A DNA stretch of 64,000 nucleotides from Flavobacterium cucumis (GTDB taxonomy: Bacteria > Bacteroidota > Bacteroidia > Flavobacteriales > Flavobacteriaceae), in assembly GCF_900148835.1 (NCBI RefSeq), contig NZ_FRYK01000001.1, positions 62,001 through 126,000 of the forward strand, read 5' to 3'. Both the position numbers and the translations under genes were made by a program. Positions 26,378 to 34,615 of the stretch are shown one piece after another. How positions within the stretch are numbered: position 1 is the stretch's first letter; each line of letters begins with the position of its first letter. Below the pieces are notes generated by a model. The model had not been told where the DNA came from, did not search any database, and saw nothing but the letters and a program-made list of their open reading frames with translations.

Positions 26378-27697
26378 TTAGAAATCTCTATTCACATCAA
26401 AAGCTTCTAAATACTCTGCAACGCGTTTTACGAAACTTCCTCCTAACGCCCCATCTACTACTCTGTGGTCATAGGAATGCGATAAGAACATTTTTTGACG
26501 GATTCCAATGAAATCTCCTTCTGGTGTTTCGATAACTGCTGGTACTTTTCTAATCGCTCCTAAAGCCAAAATACCTACTTGTGGTTGGTTAATAATTGGC
26601 GTTCCAAAAACAGAGCCAAAAGTGCCAACATTAGTTACCGTGTAAGTTCCGCCTTGTGTATCGTCTGGTTTTAATTTTCCTGCTTTTGCACGGTTTCCTA
26701 AATCATTAACCGCTTTTGCCATTCCAACTAAGTTCAATTGATCTGCATTTTTAATTACTGGAACAATTAAGTTTCCATTCGGTAAAGCAGCTGCCATACC
26801 TAAGTTGATATTTTTACGTTTGATGATAAAATCACCATCAACTGAAATGTTCATTCCTGGAAAATCTTTCAATGCTTTTGCAACTGCTTCCATGAAGATT
26901 GGCGTAAAAGTTAACTTCTCGCCTTCTCTCTTTTCGAAAGCATTTTTAACTTTATCTCTCCATTTTACGATGTTTGTCACATCTACTTCAATGAATGATT
27001 GAACGTGAGCCGAAGTTTGAACCGAAGCCACCATGTAACCCGAAATCAACTTACGCATTCTGTCCATTTCCACAATCTCGTCACCACCGTTTAATGACAC
27101 TGGAACTGTTGAAGCTTGAGGTTTCACGTTTGAAGTTGTTTTTGTTTCCAATGCAGGCTGAACACTAGTTACTGTTGACTGAACACCAACTTGACTTCCT
27201 CTATTTTTGATATAATTTAATAAATCTTCTTTATTTACGCGGCCATCTTTACCAGAACCAGCTATTGACTCAAGTTCAGCTAAAGATATCCCTTCCTCTT
27301 TCGCAATGTTTTTAACTAAAGGCGAAAAGAATTTATCAGATGCAGAAAAATCAGCTGGCGCAACAGTTTCTTTAGCAACTTCTACTGCTTTCGCAACTTC
27401 AGCAACTGCAACAGGCGCTTCTGCTTTAACTTCTGGAGTTGATGCAACAGCACCACCTTCGGTTTCGATAATAGCGATTGTTTGTCCCACTTGAACTACA
27501 TCATCGGTATTAAATAAAATTTCAACAAGTGTTCCTGCAACTTCAGAAGGCACTTCGCTATCTACTTTGTCAGTAGCGATCTCTAAAACAGCCTCGTCCA
27601 TTTCAATTTTATCACCAACCTTTTTTAACCAGTTGGTTACAGTTGCTTCAGCAACACTTTCTCCCATTTTAGGTAATTTCAATTCAAACTTTGCCAT
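26378..27697 (-). CDS. 2-oxo acid dehydrogenase E2 (dihydrolipoyl acyltransferase)
   Basis: Core acyltransferase of a 2-oxo acid dehydrogenase complex, 439 residues. Residues 1-76 are a single lipoyl domain with EIATDKVDSEVP, Lys44 being lipoylated. An Ala/Val/Glu-rich linker follows. Residues about 122-166 are the E1/E3-binding domain (FFSPLVKNIAKEEGI ... GRVNKEDLLNYI). The catalytic domain ends with SHSYDHRVVDGALGG, the HxxxDG active site. The single lipoyl domain and sequence style fit branched-chain or generic oxo-acid complexes better than pyruvate dehydrogenase with two or three lipoyl domains. E1 and E3 genes are not adjacent. Promoter TATTTTTG is at 27735-27742. Confidence 0.93.
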   Translation of the reverse strand: MAKFELKLPKMGESVAEATVTNWLKKVGDKIEMDEAVLEIATDKVDSEVPSEVAGTLVEILFNTDDVVQVGQTIAIIETEGGAVASTPEVKAEAPVAVAEVAKAVEVAKETVAPADFSASDKFFSPLVKNIAKEEGISLAELESIAGSGKDGRVNKEDLLNYIKNRGSQVGVQSTVTSVQPALETKTTSNVKPQASTVPVSLNGGDEIVEMDRMRKLISGYMVASVQTSAHVQSFIEVDVTNIVKWRDKVKNAFEKREGEKLTFTPIFMEAVAKALKDFPGMNISVDGDFIIKRKNINLGMAAALPNGNLIVPVIKNADQLNLVGMAKAVNDLGNRAKAGKLKPDDTQGGTYTVTNVGTFGSVFGTPIINQPQVGILALGAIRKVPAVIETPEGDFIGIRQKMFLSHSYDHRVVDGALGGSFVKRVAEYLEAFDVNRDF

Positions 27698-27734
27698 ATC
27701 TTTAAACTAAAGTTGTGTTTTTGTATTTGGTTTG

Positions 27735-27742
27735 CAAAAATA
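27735..27742 (-). promoter_or_regulatory. -7 element for the E2 gene
   Basis: Reads TATTTTTG on the minus strand, 37 nt before the ATG. No clear -33 TTG. Confidence 0.5.
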
Positions 27743-27780
27743 CTAATTTTTCATTCGTTTTATAAAGAATTACATAATTT

Positions 27781-28899
27781 TTATAATAAAATTATTTCTC
27801 CTCTATCATTCGAATTATTACTTCCGATTAGATAATTCGAACTCGAAATGTAATTCTTAAAACTTAGATTCTTACTCTTATTTAACTGCATAAAAGTAAT
27901 AATTTCAGTAAAATTAAATGTGGTTGTATCAAATATTATTTCAATATTTTTTTGAGGCTGATGTACAAATTGATTAAAATCAGACAAATAAGTTGTTCTT
28001 TTAGACTGTTCTAATTTTAATTTTCTTTTTGAAAAAACGACATATTCATCAATAGTTCGAACTTCATTCTTTTGCTGATGCTTCTTTAAAAGACTAAAAA
28101 CAAAACTTCCTACTTGCATCATCACATCAAAAAACCATGATTTTTTAAAATGTTTTTTATAGAAAAATTGCATCGCTTCACGGAAACGTTTCATATACGT
28201 TCCATCGCGAACGGTACTTTCCCCTTTGTAATGAATCACCGCAGTCTCGTGAAAGTAATAATTCGATTTCCCTGATTTCAAAACCAAATAACTCAAATCG
28301 ATATCATCGGAATACATAAAACAATTTTCATCAAAACCACCAACTTCAAGATACAATTTGCGCTTCATCAGCATGAAAGCGCCTACTAAAATATCCACTT
28401 TTCCCGACTCGTTTTCTGATAAATGTTGGGCATAATATTTTCCAAAATAATTGGAGATTTTATACAATCCGAAAATCTTCGTGAAAGCCACCCAAGGAGT
28501 CGGAACACCACGTTTACTTTCGGGAAGGAAATTACCGGAACCGTCAATTAATTTACAACCGATAATACCCGTGTTCCGTGTCCAGTTTTCAGTGTTCAGA
28601 ATTTTAGAAAAAGTATCTTCTGCAACCACAGTATCGGGATTTAAAATACAAATGTATTCGCCTTTGGCTTGAGCGACTCCGATGTTATTTCCTTTTGGAA
28701 AACCTAAATTTTCACTGTTTTCAATACGCTTGATGTGCGGAAATTTGGTTTTCATCATTTCACAACTATCATCAGACGAAGCATTATCAATCACAATAAT
28801 TTCTCCATCAATGCCTTCTAATGCTTTTTGAACACTGAGAACACATTGTTCTAAAAAATAGCGAACGTTATAATTAAGGATGATTACGGATAGTTGCAT
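27781..28899 (-). CDS. Family 2 glycosyltransferase containing a heptamer array
   Basis: A membrane-associated GT-A glycosyltransferase of 372 residues, similar to rhamnosyl/WcaA-type enzymes of surface polysaccharide synthesis. The N-terminus LSVIILNYNVRYFLEQCVLSV and the nucleotide-binding VIDNASSDDSC are typical. ILNPDTVVAEDT contains the metal-binding NPD (DxD-like) motif and FDENCFMYSDDIDLSYLVLKSG the acceptor-side ED-like motif. The C-terminal 120 residues are Lys-rich and not recognised. Residues about 99-110 (ILNTENWTRNT), directly after the NPD motif, are encoded by a four-unit 7-bp repeat array (28571-28598). The monocistronic gene is divergent from the CocE-type peptidase. Confidence 0.88.
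   Translation of the reverse strand: MQLSVIILNYNVRYFLEQCVLSVQKALEGIDGEIIVIDNASSDDSCEMMKTKFPHIKRIENSENLGFPKGNNIGVAQAKGEYICILNPDTVVAEDTFSKILNTENWTRNTGIIGCKLIDGSGNFLPESKRGVPTPWVAFTKIFGLYKISNYFGKYYAQHLSENESGKVDILVGAFMLMKRKLYLEVGGFDENCFMYSDDIDLSYLVLKSGKSNYYFHETAVIHYKGESTVRDGTYMKRFREAMQFFYKKHFKKSWFFDVMMQVGSFVFSLLKKHQQKNEVRTIDEYVVFSKRKLKLEQSKRTTYLSDFNQFVHQPQKNIEIIFDTTTFNFTEIITFMQLNKSKNLSFKNYISSSNYLIGSNNSNDRGEIILL
28571..28598 (+). repeat. GT-phased heptamer array inside the glycosyltransferase gene
   Basis: Four exact 7-bp steps: GTGTTCC, GTGTCCA, GTTTTCA, GTGTTCA. It is read on the opposite strand as part of the glycosyltransferase (residues about 101-110). GTGTTCA also occurs in the arrays at 33398 (reverse strand) and 36282. 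Confidence 0.8.
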
Positions 28900-28990
28900 G
28901 ATGCGAATATAATTAAAAGTTTAATTTTAACATTAGTCCATCTAAATTTTGAACAAAAACTTAATATCTTCGAAAATTAAAATAATTTTT

Positions 28991-30841
28991 ATGAAAAAAA
29001 TAATTGCCCTAATTTTATTTTTATTATCATTTTCAATTTTCTCGCAAGAGGATATAAAAGCTAATTATGACAAAAAGGAAGTGTATATTCCTATGCGAGA
29101 CGGTACAAAACTTTTTACAGCCATCTACACTCCAAAAGATATTGCTTCAAGTAAAAAATATCCTATTTTGATGCAACGAACTTGTTATAGCATTGCACCT
29201 TACGGGGAAGACAATTATAAAAAGGCTTTGGGACCAAATGTATTTTTACAAAAGGACCAATACATTTTTGTTTATCAAGATGTTCGAGGAAGATACATGA
29301 GTGAAGGTACATTTACCAACATGACGCCTCAAGTTTCCAAAAAATCAAAGAAAGATGTTGATGAAAGTACGGATACTTACGATACGATTGACTGGTTAAT
29401 CAAAAACATCAAAAATAATAACGGAAAAGTTGGACAATATGGAACTTCATATCCCGGATTTTACACTGCTGTTGGAACTTTAGCCAATCATCCTGCTTTA
29501 GTTGCATCTTCGCCTCAAGCTCCAATTTCAGATTTCTTTTTCGATGATTTTCATCATAATGGTGCATTTTTAATGGGATATTTCAAAACTTTCCCTGTTT
29601 TTGGAGTTCAAAAAACGAAACCTGAAACCAAATCTTGGTATTCAGACCAATCCATCAAAACAATTTCAAGAGATGGTTCCATTTTTTACAGAGAAATGGG
29701 TACTTTAAAAGATGGTGTAGATAAATATTACAAGGATAATTTTTTCATGCAAGAAATTGTAAATCACCCTAATTATGATGATTTCTGGAAATCAAGAAAT
29801 TTATTGCCTCATTTAAAGGGAATTGATCACGCAGTGATGACCGTAGGTGGTTGGTACGATGCTGAAGACTTAGCCGGACCATTGAACATTTATAAAACAA
29901 TTGAAAAAAATAATCCTAAAGCAAAAAACACCATCGTAATGGGACCATTTTCTCACGGAGGATGGTCGAGAGAAGCAGGTAAACATTATCACAACGACAT
30001 CTATTTTGGAGATAGTATCGCTACTTTTTATCAAAAGAATATCGAACATAAATTCTTTAATCATTATTTAAAAGAAAAATCTAAAGAAGCTGCTCAACTT
30101 CCAGAAGCTTATATGTTTGATACAGGAAAAAAAGAATGGAAAACATTCCAAAATTGGCCTCCAAAAGAAAGTACTAAACTGAATTTCTATCTAAGCTCAA
30201 ATGGAAAATTAGAAACCCAAAAAGGTCAATCAGCAAATTTCAGCGAATACTACAGCGATCCGAACAATCCGGTTCCAAGCAGTATCAATTACGCAGAATA
30301 TAATGGTTTTACACCAAGAAATTACATGACGGAAGACCAAAGATTTGCTTTAAGTCGTCCAGACGTCGTTACGTTTACTACTGATTACTTAACAGAAGAT
30401 GTTACGCTAGCAGGTGAAATTATGGCTAAATTAAAAATTGCTTCAACTGCAACTGATGCTGATTTTATTGTAAAAATAATCGATGTATATCCCGCAGACG
30501 AACCTCAAAATAAGGACAAACCAAATGTACTTTATGCCAACTATCACCAAATGGTTCGTAGCGAAGTGATGCCCGCTCGTTTTAGAAATAGTTTCGAAAA
30601 ACCAGAAGCTTTAACACCAAACGCAACAACGGAAGTTAATTTTAGATTGCAAGATGTGTTACACACCTTCAAAAAAGGACATAAAATTCAAATTCAAGTA
30701 CAAAGTACTTGGTATCCGTTAATTGCTGTTAACCCACAGCAATTTTTAGAGAATCCATACTTGGCTGAAAAACAAGATTACACTAAGGCTTTAATTAAAA
30801 TCTTTGAAGAAAGTCATTTAGAAGTAGAAATTTTAAAATAA
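28991..30841 (+). CDS. CocE/NonD-family X-Pro dipeptidyl-peptidase-like hydrolase, secreted
   Basis: An alpha/beta hydrolase of the CocE/glutaryl-7-ACA acylase/X-prolyl dipeptidyl-peptidase family. I place the start at 28991, giving the signal peptide MKKIIALILFLLSFSIFSQ and a 616-residue protein; an upstream TTG adds non-signal residues. The nucleophile is Ser153 in YGTSYPGF. The catalytic Asp is in GGWYDAED and the His in GPFSHGGW. The C-terminal jelly-roll (PepX_C) domain covers about 370-610 (TDYLTEDVTLAGEIMAKLKI). It is likely periplasmic and releases N-terminal dipeptides or acyl groups. It is a single gene with its own terminator at 30849. Confidence 0.92.
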   Translation: MKKIIALILFLLSFSIFSQEDIKANYDKKEVYIPMRDGTKLFTAIYTPKDIASSKKYPILMQRTCYSIAPYGEDNYKKALGPNVFLQKDQYIFVYQDVRGRYMSEGTFTNMTPQVSKKSKKDVDESTDTYDTIDWLIKNIKNNNGKVGQYGTSYPGFYTAVGTLANHPALVASSPQAPISDFFFDDFHHNGAFLMGYFKTFPVFGVQKTKPETKSWYSDQSIKTISRDGSIFYREMGTLKDGVDKYYKDNFFMQEIVNHPNYDDFWKSRNLLPHLKGIDHAVMTVGGWYDAEDLAGPLNIYKTIEKNNPKAKNTIVMGPFSHGGWSREAGKHYHNDIYFGDSIATFYQKNIEHKFFNHYLKEKSKEAAQLPEAYMFDTGKKEWKTFQNWPPKESTKLNFYLSSNGKLETQKGQSANFSEYYSDPNNPVPSSINYAEYNGFTPRNYMTEDQRFALSRPDVVTFTTDYLTEDVTLAGEIMAKLKIASTATDADFIVKIIDVYPADEPQNKDKPNVLYANYHQMVRSEVMPARFRNSFEKPEALTPNATTEVNFRLQDVLHTFKKGHKIQIQVQSTWYPLIAVNPQQFLENPYLAEKQDYTKALIKIFEESHLEVEILK

Positions 30842-30848
30842 TCAATAC

Positions 30849-30874
30849 AAAGCCGTCAGAAATGATGGCTTTTT
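30849..30874 (+). terminator. Terminator of the CocE-type gene
   Basis: Arms AAAGCCGTCA (30849-30858) and TGATGGCTTT (30863-30872) with one G-T pair and a GAAA tetraloop, followed by Ts. Confidence 0.88.
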
Positions 30875-30889
30875 ATTTATTCTAAAACA

Positions 30890-30920
30890 TTGTACCATCA
30901 ATTGCAATAGTCTATTTTTG
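30890..30920 (+). promoter_or_regulatory. Consensus promoter of the first ABC-F gene
   Basis: TTG (30890-30892), 20-nt spacer, TATTTTTG (30913-30920), 36 nt before the ATG. The transcript leader is a 7-bp repeat array. Confidence 0.75.
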
Positions 30921-30922
30921 CA

Positions 30923-30957
30923 ATTCTAAATTCAAATTTCTGAATTCTAAATTACTA
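30923..30957 (+). repeat. Heptamer array forming the 5' leader of the ABC-F gene
   Basis: Five in-phase heptamers: ATTCTAA, ATTCAAA, TTTCTGA, ATTCTAA, ATTACTA. The last runs into the ATG at 30957. The phase holds a TC (reverse strand GA) every 7 bases in the first four units, a variant of the GT-phased type. Confidence 0.65.
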
Positions 30958-32819
30958 TGAATTACTTATCAGTCGAAAATATATCGAAATCCTACGGCGA
31001 ACGTGTGTTGTTTGACAACGTTTCGTTTGGCATTAACAAGGATCAAAAAATAGCTTTTATCGCTAAAAACGGTTCTGGAAAAACCACCATTATGAACATG
31101 ATTAATGGTTTAGATGAACCCGATACAGGTCAAGTTATCATTCGTAAAGAAATTAAAATGGCGTTTCTGTCGCAAAACAATAATTTGCAAGACGAATTAA
31201 CCATTGAAGAAAATATTTTTGCTTCGGATAATGAAATTCTAAAAGTAATTGAACGTTACGAAAAAGCTCTAGAAAATCCGAATGATGAAGAAGCGTATCA
31301 AAGAGCTTTTGATGATATGGATCGCCATAATGCTTGGGATTTTGAAACGCAATTCAAGCAAATTTTGTACAAACTGAAGTTGGAAGACTTGAAAATGAAA
31401 GTCAAAAACATGTCGGGTGGACAAAAAAAGCGATTATCGTTAGCCATTATCTTAATTAGTAAACCTGATTTATTGATTTTAGATGAGCCAACCAATCACT
31501 TGGATTTAGAGATGATTGAATGGCTTGAGGATTATTTTGCAAAAGAAAATATAACCTTGTTCATGGTGACACACGACCGTTTCTTTTTAGAACGTGTTTG
31601 TAATGAAATCATCGAATTAGACAACGGTAAAATCTATCAATACAAAGGAAATTACTCCTATTATTTAGCCAAAAAAGAAGAGCGTTTAGCTTCTGAAAAT
31701 GCGAGTATCGATAAAGCTCAAAACTTATTTGTAAAAGAATTGGCTTGGATGCGTCGTCAGCCCAAAGCTAGAACTACCAAATCGAAATCACGTCAAGATG
31801 ATTTTTATAAAATCAAAGAAGTTGCCGAAAGTCGAAGAAAAGAAAATGTAGTAGAGCTCGAGATCAACATGGAGCGCATGGGAAGTAAGATTATCGAAAT
31901 GGTAAAAGTGAATAAAAACTTCCCTGATAGAACCATTTTAAAAGATTTCAGCTATTCATTCCAGCGTGGCGAACGCATTGGAATTATTGGTAAAAATGGA
32001 ACAGGAAAATCGACTTTCTTAAACATTTTAACCCAAACCATGCAACCTGATTCGGGGAAGGTGATTATTGGTGATACGATTCAAATTGGCTATTACACAC
32101 AAAGCGGAATCAATCCGAAACCAGGACAAAAGGTAATTGATATCATCAAAGAATATGGCGAATATATTCCGTTGACGAAAGGGAAAATTATTTCAGCTTC
32201 GCAATTATTGGAACGTTTCTTATTTGATGCTAAAAAACAATATGATTTCGTAGAAAAATTAAGTGGTGGCGAATTAAAACGTTTATATTTATGTACGGTC
32301 TTAATTCAAAATCCAAATTTCTTGATTTTAGATGAGCCAACGAATGACTTAGATATTGTAACACTAAATGTTTTAGAGAGTTTCCTTTTAGATTATCCTG
32401 GTTGTTTGTTAGTGGTGAGTCACGACAGATATTTCATGGATAAAATCGTGGATCACTTGTTTGTATTTAGAGGCGAAGGCGAAATTGAAGATTTTCCAGG
32501 AAATTATTCGGATTTTAGAGCGTATGAAGATTCGGCTGAACCAAAAGTTCTGAATTCGGTTAGTACTGAAAAAACAAATTGGAAAGAAAAACAAACGGTT
32601 TCAACAGGATTGAGTTTCAATGAGCAAAAAGAGTTCAATAAAATTGAAAAAGAAATCAAAGATTTAGAATATAATAAAAAACAAATCGAACAAGAATTCG
32701 CCGACGGAAAAGTGACAGACGATAAAATTGAAGTGAAAGCTAACGAGTTGCAAAAAATTATTCAAACTTTAGAAGAAAAAGAAGAACGTTGGTTTGAATT
32801 GAGTTCGAAAATGGAATAA
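30957..32819 (+). CDS. ABC-F family ATPase (Uup-like)
   Basis: A soluble protein of 620 residues with two ABC nucleotide-binding domains and no membrane segment. Family members bind the ribosomal E site (EttA, Uup) or protect from antibiotics. Walker A motifs are AKNGSGKTT (about 36-44) and GKNGTGKST. Signatures are MSGGQKKRLSLA and LSGGELKRLYL. Walker B segments end LLILDEPTNHLDL and FLILDEPTNDLDI. The linker between domains contains Arg/Lys-rich ARTTKSKSRQDDFY. A C-terminal coiled-coil (about 545-620) is typical of Uup. The 5' leader is a heptamer array. The next gene is 73 nt downstream behind another array. Confidence 0.92.
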   Translation: MNYLSVENISKSYGERVLFDNVSFGINKDQKIAFIAKNGSGKTTIMNMINGLDEPDTGQVIIRKEIKMAFLSQNNNLQDELTIEENIFASDNEILKVIERYEKALENPNDEEAYQRAFDDMDRHNAWDFETQFKQILYKLKLEDLKMKVKNMSGGQKKRLSLAIILISKPDLLILDEPTNHLDLEMIEWLEDYFAKENITLFMVTHDRFFLERVCNEIIELDNGKIYQYKGNYSYYLAKKEERLASENASIDKAQNLFVKELAWMRRQPKARTTKSKSRQDDFYKIKEVAESRRKENVVELEINMERMGSKIIEMVKVNKNFPDRTILKDFSYSFQRGERIGIIGKNGTGKSTFLNILTQTMQPDSGKVIIGDTIQIGYYTQSGINPKPGQKVIDIIKEYGEYIPLTKGKIISASQLLERFLFDAKKQYDFVEKLSGGELKRLYLCTVLIQNPNFLILDEPTNDLDIVTLNVLESFLLDYPGCLLVVSHDRYFMDKIVDHLFVFRGEGEIEDFPGNYSDFRAYEDSAEPKVLNSVSTEKTNWKEKQTVSTGLSFNEQKEFNKIEKEIKDLEYNKKQIEQEFADGKVTDDKIEVKANELQKIIQTLEEKEERWFELSSKME

Positions 32820-32823
32820 TAAA

Positions 32824-32886
32824 GTAATTAGTGAATAGTAATTAGTGAATAGCCAGACTAATTACTAGTCACTTTTCACTAATCAC
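32824..32886. repeat. Perfectly phased inverted heptamer element (4 units, spacer, 4 units)
   Basis: Plus strand: GTAATTA, GTGAATA, GTAATTA, GTGAATA, then the 7-nt spacer GCCAGAC, then TAATTAC, TAGTCAC, TTTTCAC, TAATCAC. Nine heptamers follow each other without a slip. The second half is the reverse orientation of GT units (GTGATTA, GTGAAAA, GTGACTA, GTAATTA), so the RNA could fold into an imperfect hairpin. It fills the spacer between ABC-F and the methyltransferase gene. Confidence 0.9.
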
Positions 32887-32892
32887 TATAAA

Positions 32893-33714
32893 ATGCAGCA
32901 TTTAATCAAATCATATCTAAAATTCCTTTTCCATTCCAAAAACGAACATGGAGTGCATTCACCATTTGTGTTTGATTTGGTTACGAAATGTTTTTATGAC
33001 AACACCAAATATCTAGAATATGAAGTATTAAAATCGTATCGAAAATCGCTTTTAGAAAATAAAAATACGATTGAAGTAACGGATTTTGGCGTAGGTTCAA
33101 GAGTTTTTAAATCGAATACAAGAGAAATCTCAAAAATTGCACAAACCGCTGGAATTAATCCAAAAAATGCAGAACTACTTTTTAGAATTGTTCGTTATTT
33201 TCAACCCAAAAGCATTTTAGAAATTGGCACTTCATTAGGATTGGCTACTTCTGCCCTATCATTAGGCAATAAAAATGCAAAAATAATTTCATTAGAAGGT
33301 TGTCTAAGTACAACTAATCAATGTCAAATGCAATTACAAAAATTCAATATCAATAATGTTGAATGTGTAAACACAAGATTTGAAGACTATCTGAGTAACT
33401 GTAAACTGAACACTGAACACTGCCAACTAATTTACTTCGATGGCAACCATTCCAAAAAAGCTACTTTAGATTATTTTGAGGCTTTACTACCAACGATTTC
33501 AAATGATTCCGTTTGGATTTTCGATGACATTCATTGGTCAGCCGATATGGAAGAAGCTTGGGAAATTATCAAAAATCATCCAAAAGTTTCGGTGACAATT
33601 GACACCTTTCAATGGGGAATCGTGTTTTTTAGAGCCGAGCAAGAAAAAGAACATTTCATCATCAATCCGAATAAAACGATTAGTTCTCACTTGTTTGAAA
33701 GAATTCGTTTTTAA
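32893..33714 (+). CDS. Class I SAM-dependent methyltransferase containing a heptamer array
   Basis: 273 residues with a Rossmann methyltransferase core. Motif I is ILEIGTSLGLATSALSLG. The acidic strand after it is IISLEGC. A DGNHSK segment is the O-methyltransferase-like active-site region, followed by WIFDDIHWSADMEEAW. This resembles the Bacteroidota family of small O-methyltransferase-like proteins; the substrate is unknown. Residues about 168-179 (SNCKLNTEHCQL), just before the LIYFDGNH strand, are encoded by five phased 7-bp units. The start ATG is 7 nt downstream of the inverted heptamer element, so this gene is flanked and penetrated by the same repeat class. Confidence 0.87.
   Translation: MQHLIKSYLKFLFHSKNEHGVHSPFVFDLVTKCFYDNTKYLEYEVLKSYRKSLLENKNTIEVTDFGVGSRVFKSNTREISKIAQTAGINPKNAELLFRIVRYFQPKSILEIGTSLGLATSALSLGNKNAKIISLEGCLSTTNQCQMQLQKFNINNVECVNTRFEDYLSNCKLNTEHCQLIYFDGNHSKKATLDYFEALLPTISNDSVWIFDDIHWSADMEEAWEIIKNHPKVSVTIDTFQWGIVFFRAEQEKEHFIINPNKTISSHLFERIRF
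33394..33428 (-). repeat. GT-phased heptamer array inside the methyltransferase gene
   Basis: On the minus strand the units are GTTGGCA, GTGTTCA, GTGTTCA, GTTTACA, GTTACT(C). AC dinucleotides on the plus strand stand at 33398, 33405, 33412, 33419 and 33426, exactly 7 apart. The plus strand is translated through it. Confidence 0.85.
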
Positions 33715-33743
33715 TTGTAACAAATTCCTTTGTTTTTCTACTT

Positions 33744-33790
33744 ATAATAGTGTTATATCAATAATAGTGTCATCTCGAGTGAAGTCGAGA
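33744..33790. repeat. REP-like palindrome with short direct repeat upstream of an ABC ATPase gene
   Basis: TCTCGA (33773-33778), GTGAAG, TCGAGA (33785-33790) is a perfect 6-bp inverted repeat and the same family as the palindrome at 8111-8137. Before it, ATAATAGTGT occurs twice (33744-33753 and 33761-33770). The element ends 20 nt before the start codon at 33811. Confidence 0.7.
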
Positions 33791-33810
33791 GGCTAAATTC
33801 TAATTTCATT

Positions 33811-34512
33811 ATGGCAAATCCGTTAATTAAAATAACCAATATCAAAAGAGATTTTCCTTTAGGAAACGAGATCGTATATGTATTAAAAGGCATCGATTTA
33901 GAAATCAATAAAGGCGAATATGTAGCGTTGATGGGACCTTCAGGTTCTGGAAAATCCACTTTAATGAATATTTTAGGTTGTTTGGACACACCCACTTCTG
34001 GAACTTACATTTTGAACGGAAAACACGTAAGTGAAATGCAAGACGACGAATTGGCTGGAATTCGTAACAAAGAAATTGGATTCGTTTTTCAAACCTTCAA
34101 CTTGATGCCAAGAACGACGGCTTTGGATAATGTTGCTTTACCAATGGTGTATGCAGGCCATTCGAAATCAGAACGTGTGGAGCGTGCTACTGAAGTATTA
34201 ACACAAGTGGGACTTCAAGACCGTATGGACCATAAACCGAATCAGTTATCGGGTGGTCAACGTCAGCGTGTGGCGGTGGCGAGAGCTTTGGTGAACAAAC
34301 CTTCTATCATTTTAGCCGATGAGCCAACCGGAAACTTAGATAGTAAAACGTCGGTAGAAATCATGAATTTATTCAACGAAATTCACGCCAACGGAAATAC
34401 GGTAATTTTGGTAACACACGAAGAAGATATTGCCGCTTATGCGCACAGAATTATTCGTTTACGAGATGGGATTATAGAAAGTGATACACGAAATATTCAT
34501 ACAAAAGAATAA
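33811..34512 (+). CDS. ABC transporter ATP-binding protein (LolD/MacB type)
   Basis: A 233-residue ATPase of the LolD/MacB/FtsE group, which drives non-transport mechanochemical or lipoprotein/peptide export complexes. Motifs: [18 protein letters not shown] (Walker A), [17 protein letters not shown] (Q loop), [33 protein letters not shown] (signature and Walker B), [15 protein letters not shown] (H loop). No permease is adjacent, so its membrane partner is elsewhere. A terminator at 34532 follows. A REP-like palindrome lies in its leader. Confidence 0.93.
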   Translation: MANPLIKITNIKRDFPLGNEIVYVLKGIDLEINKGEYVALMGPSGSGKSTLMNILGCLDTPTSGTYILNGKHVSEMQDDELAGIRNKEIGFVFQTFNLMPRTTALDNVALPMVYAGHSKSERVERATEVLTQVGLQDRMDHKPNQLSGGQRQRVAVARALVNKPSIILADEPTGNLDSKTSVEIMNLFNEIHANGNTVILVTHEEDIAAYAHRIIRLRDGIIESDTRNIHTKE

Positions 34513-34531
34513 AATTAACTCACCATATTTG

Positions 34532-34568
34532 AACCTGTCTCGATTTAGAATCCTGACAGGTTTTTTTC
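34532..34568 (+). terminator. Terminator after the LolD-like gene
   Basis: Arms AACCTGTC (34532-34539) and GACAGGTT (34555-34562), 15-nt loop, then a T run. Confidence 0.75.
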
Positions 34569-34569
34569 A

Positions 34570-34599
34570 TTGAATTACTTTTCAAAATAACTACCTTTG
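34570..34599 (+). promoter_or_regulatory. Consensus promoter of the MATE gene
   Basis: TTG (34570-34572), 19-nt spacer, TACCTTTG (34592-34599), 16 nt before the ATG at 34616. It starts immediately after the preceding terminator. Confidence 0.8.
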
Positions 34600-34615
34600 C
34601 CACAAAATTGCCAAA

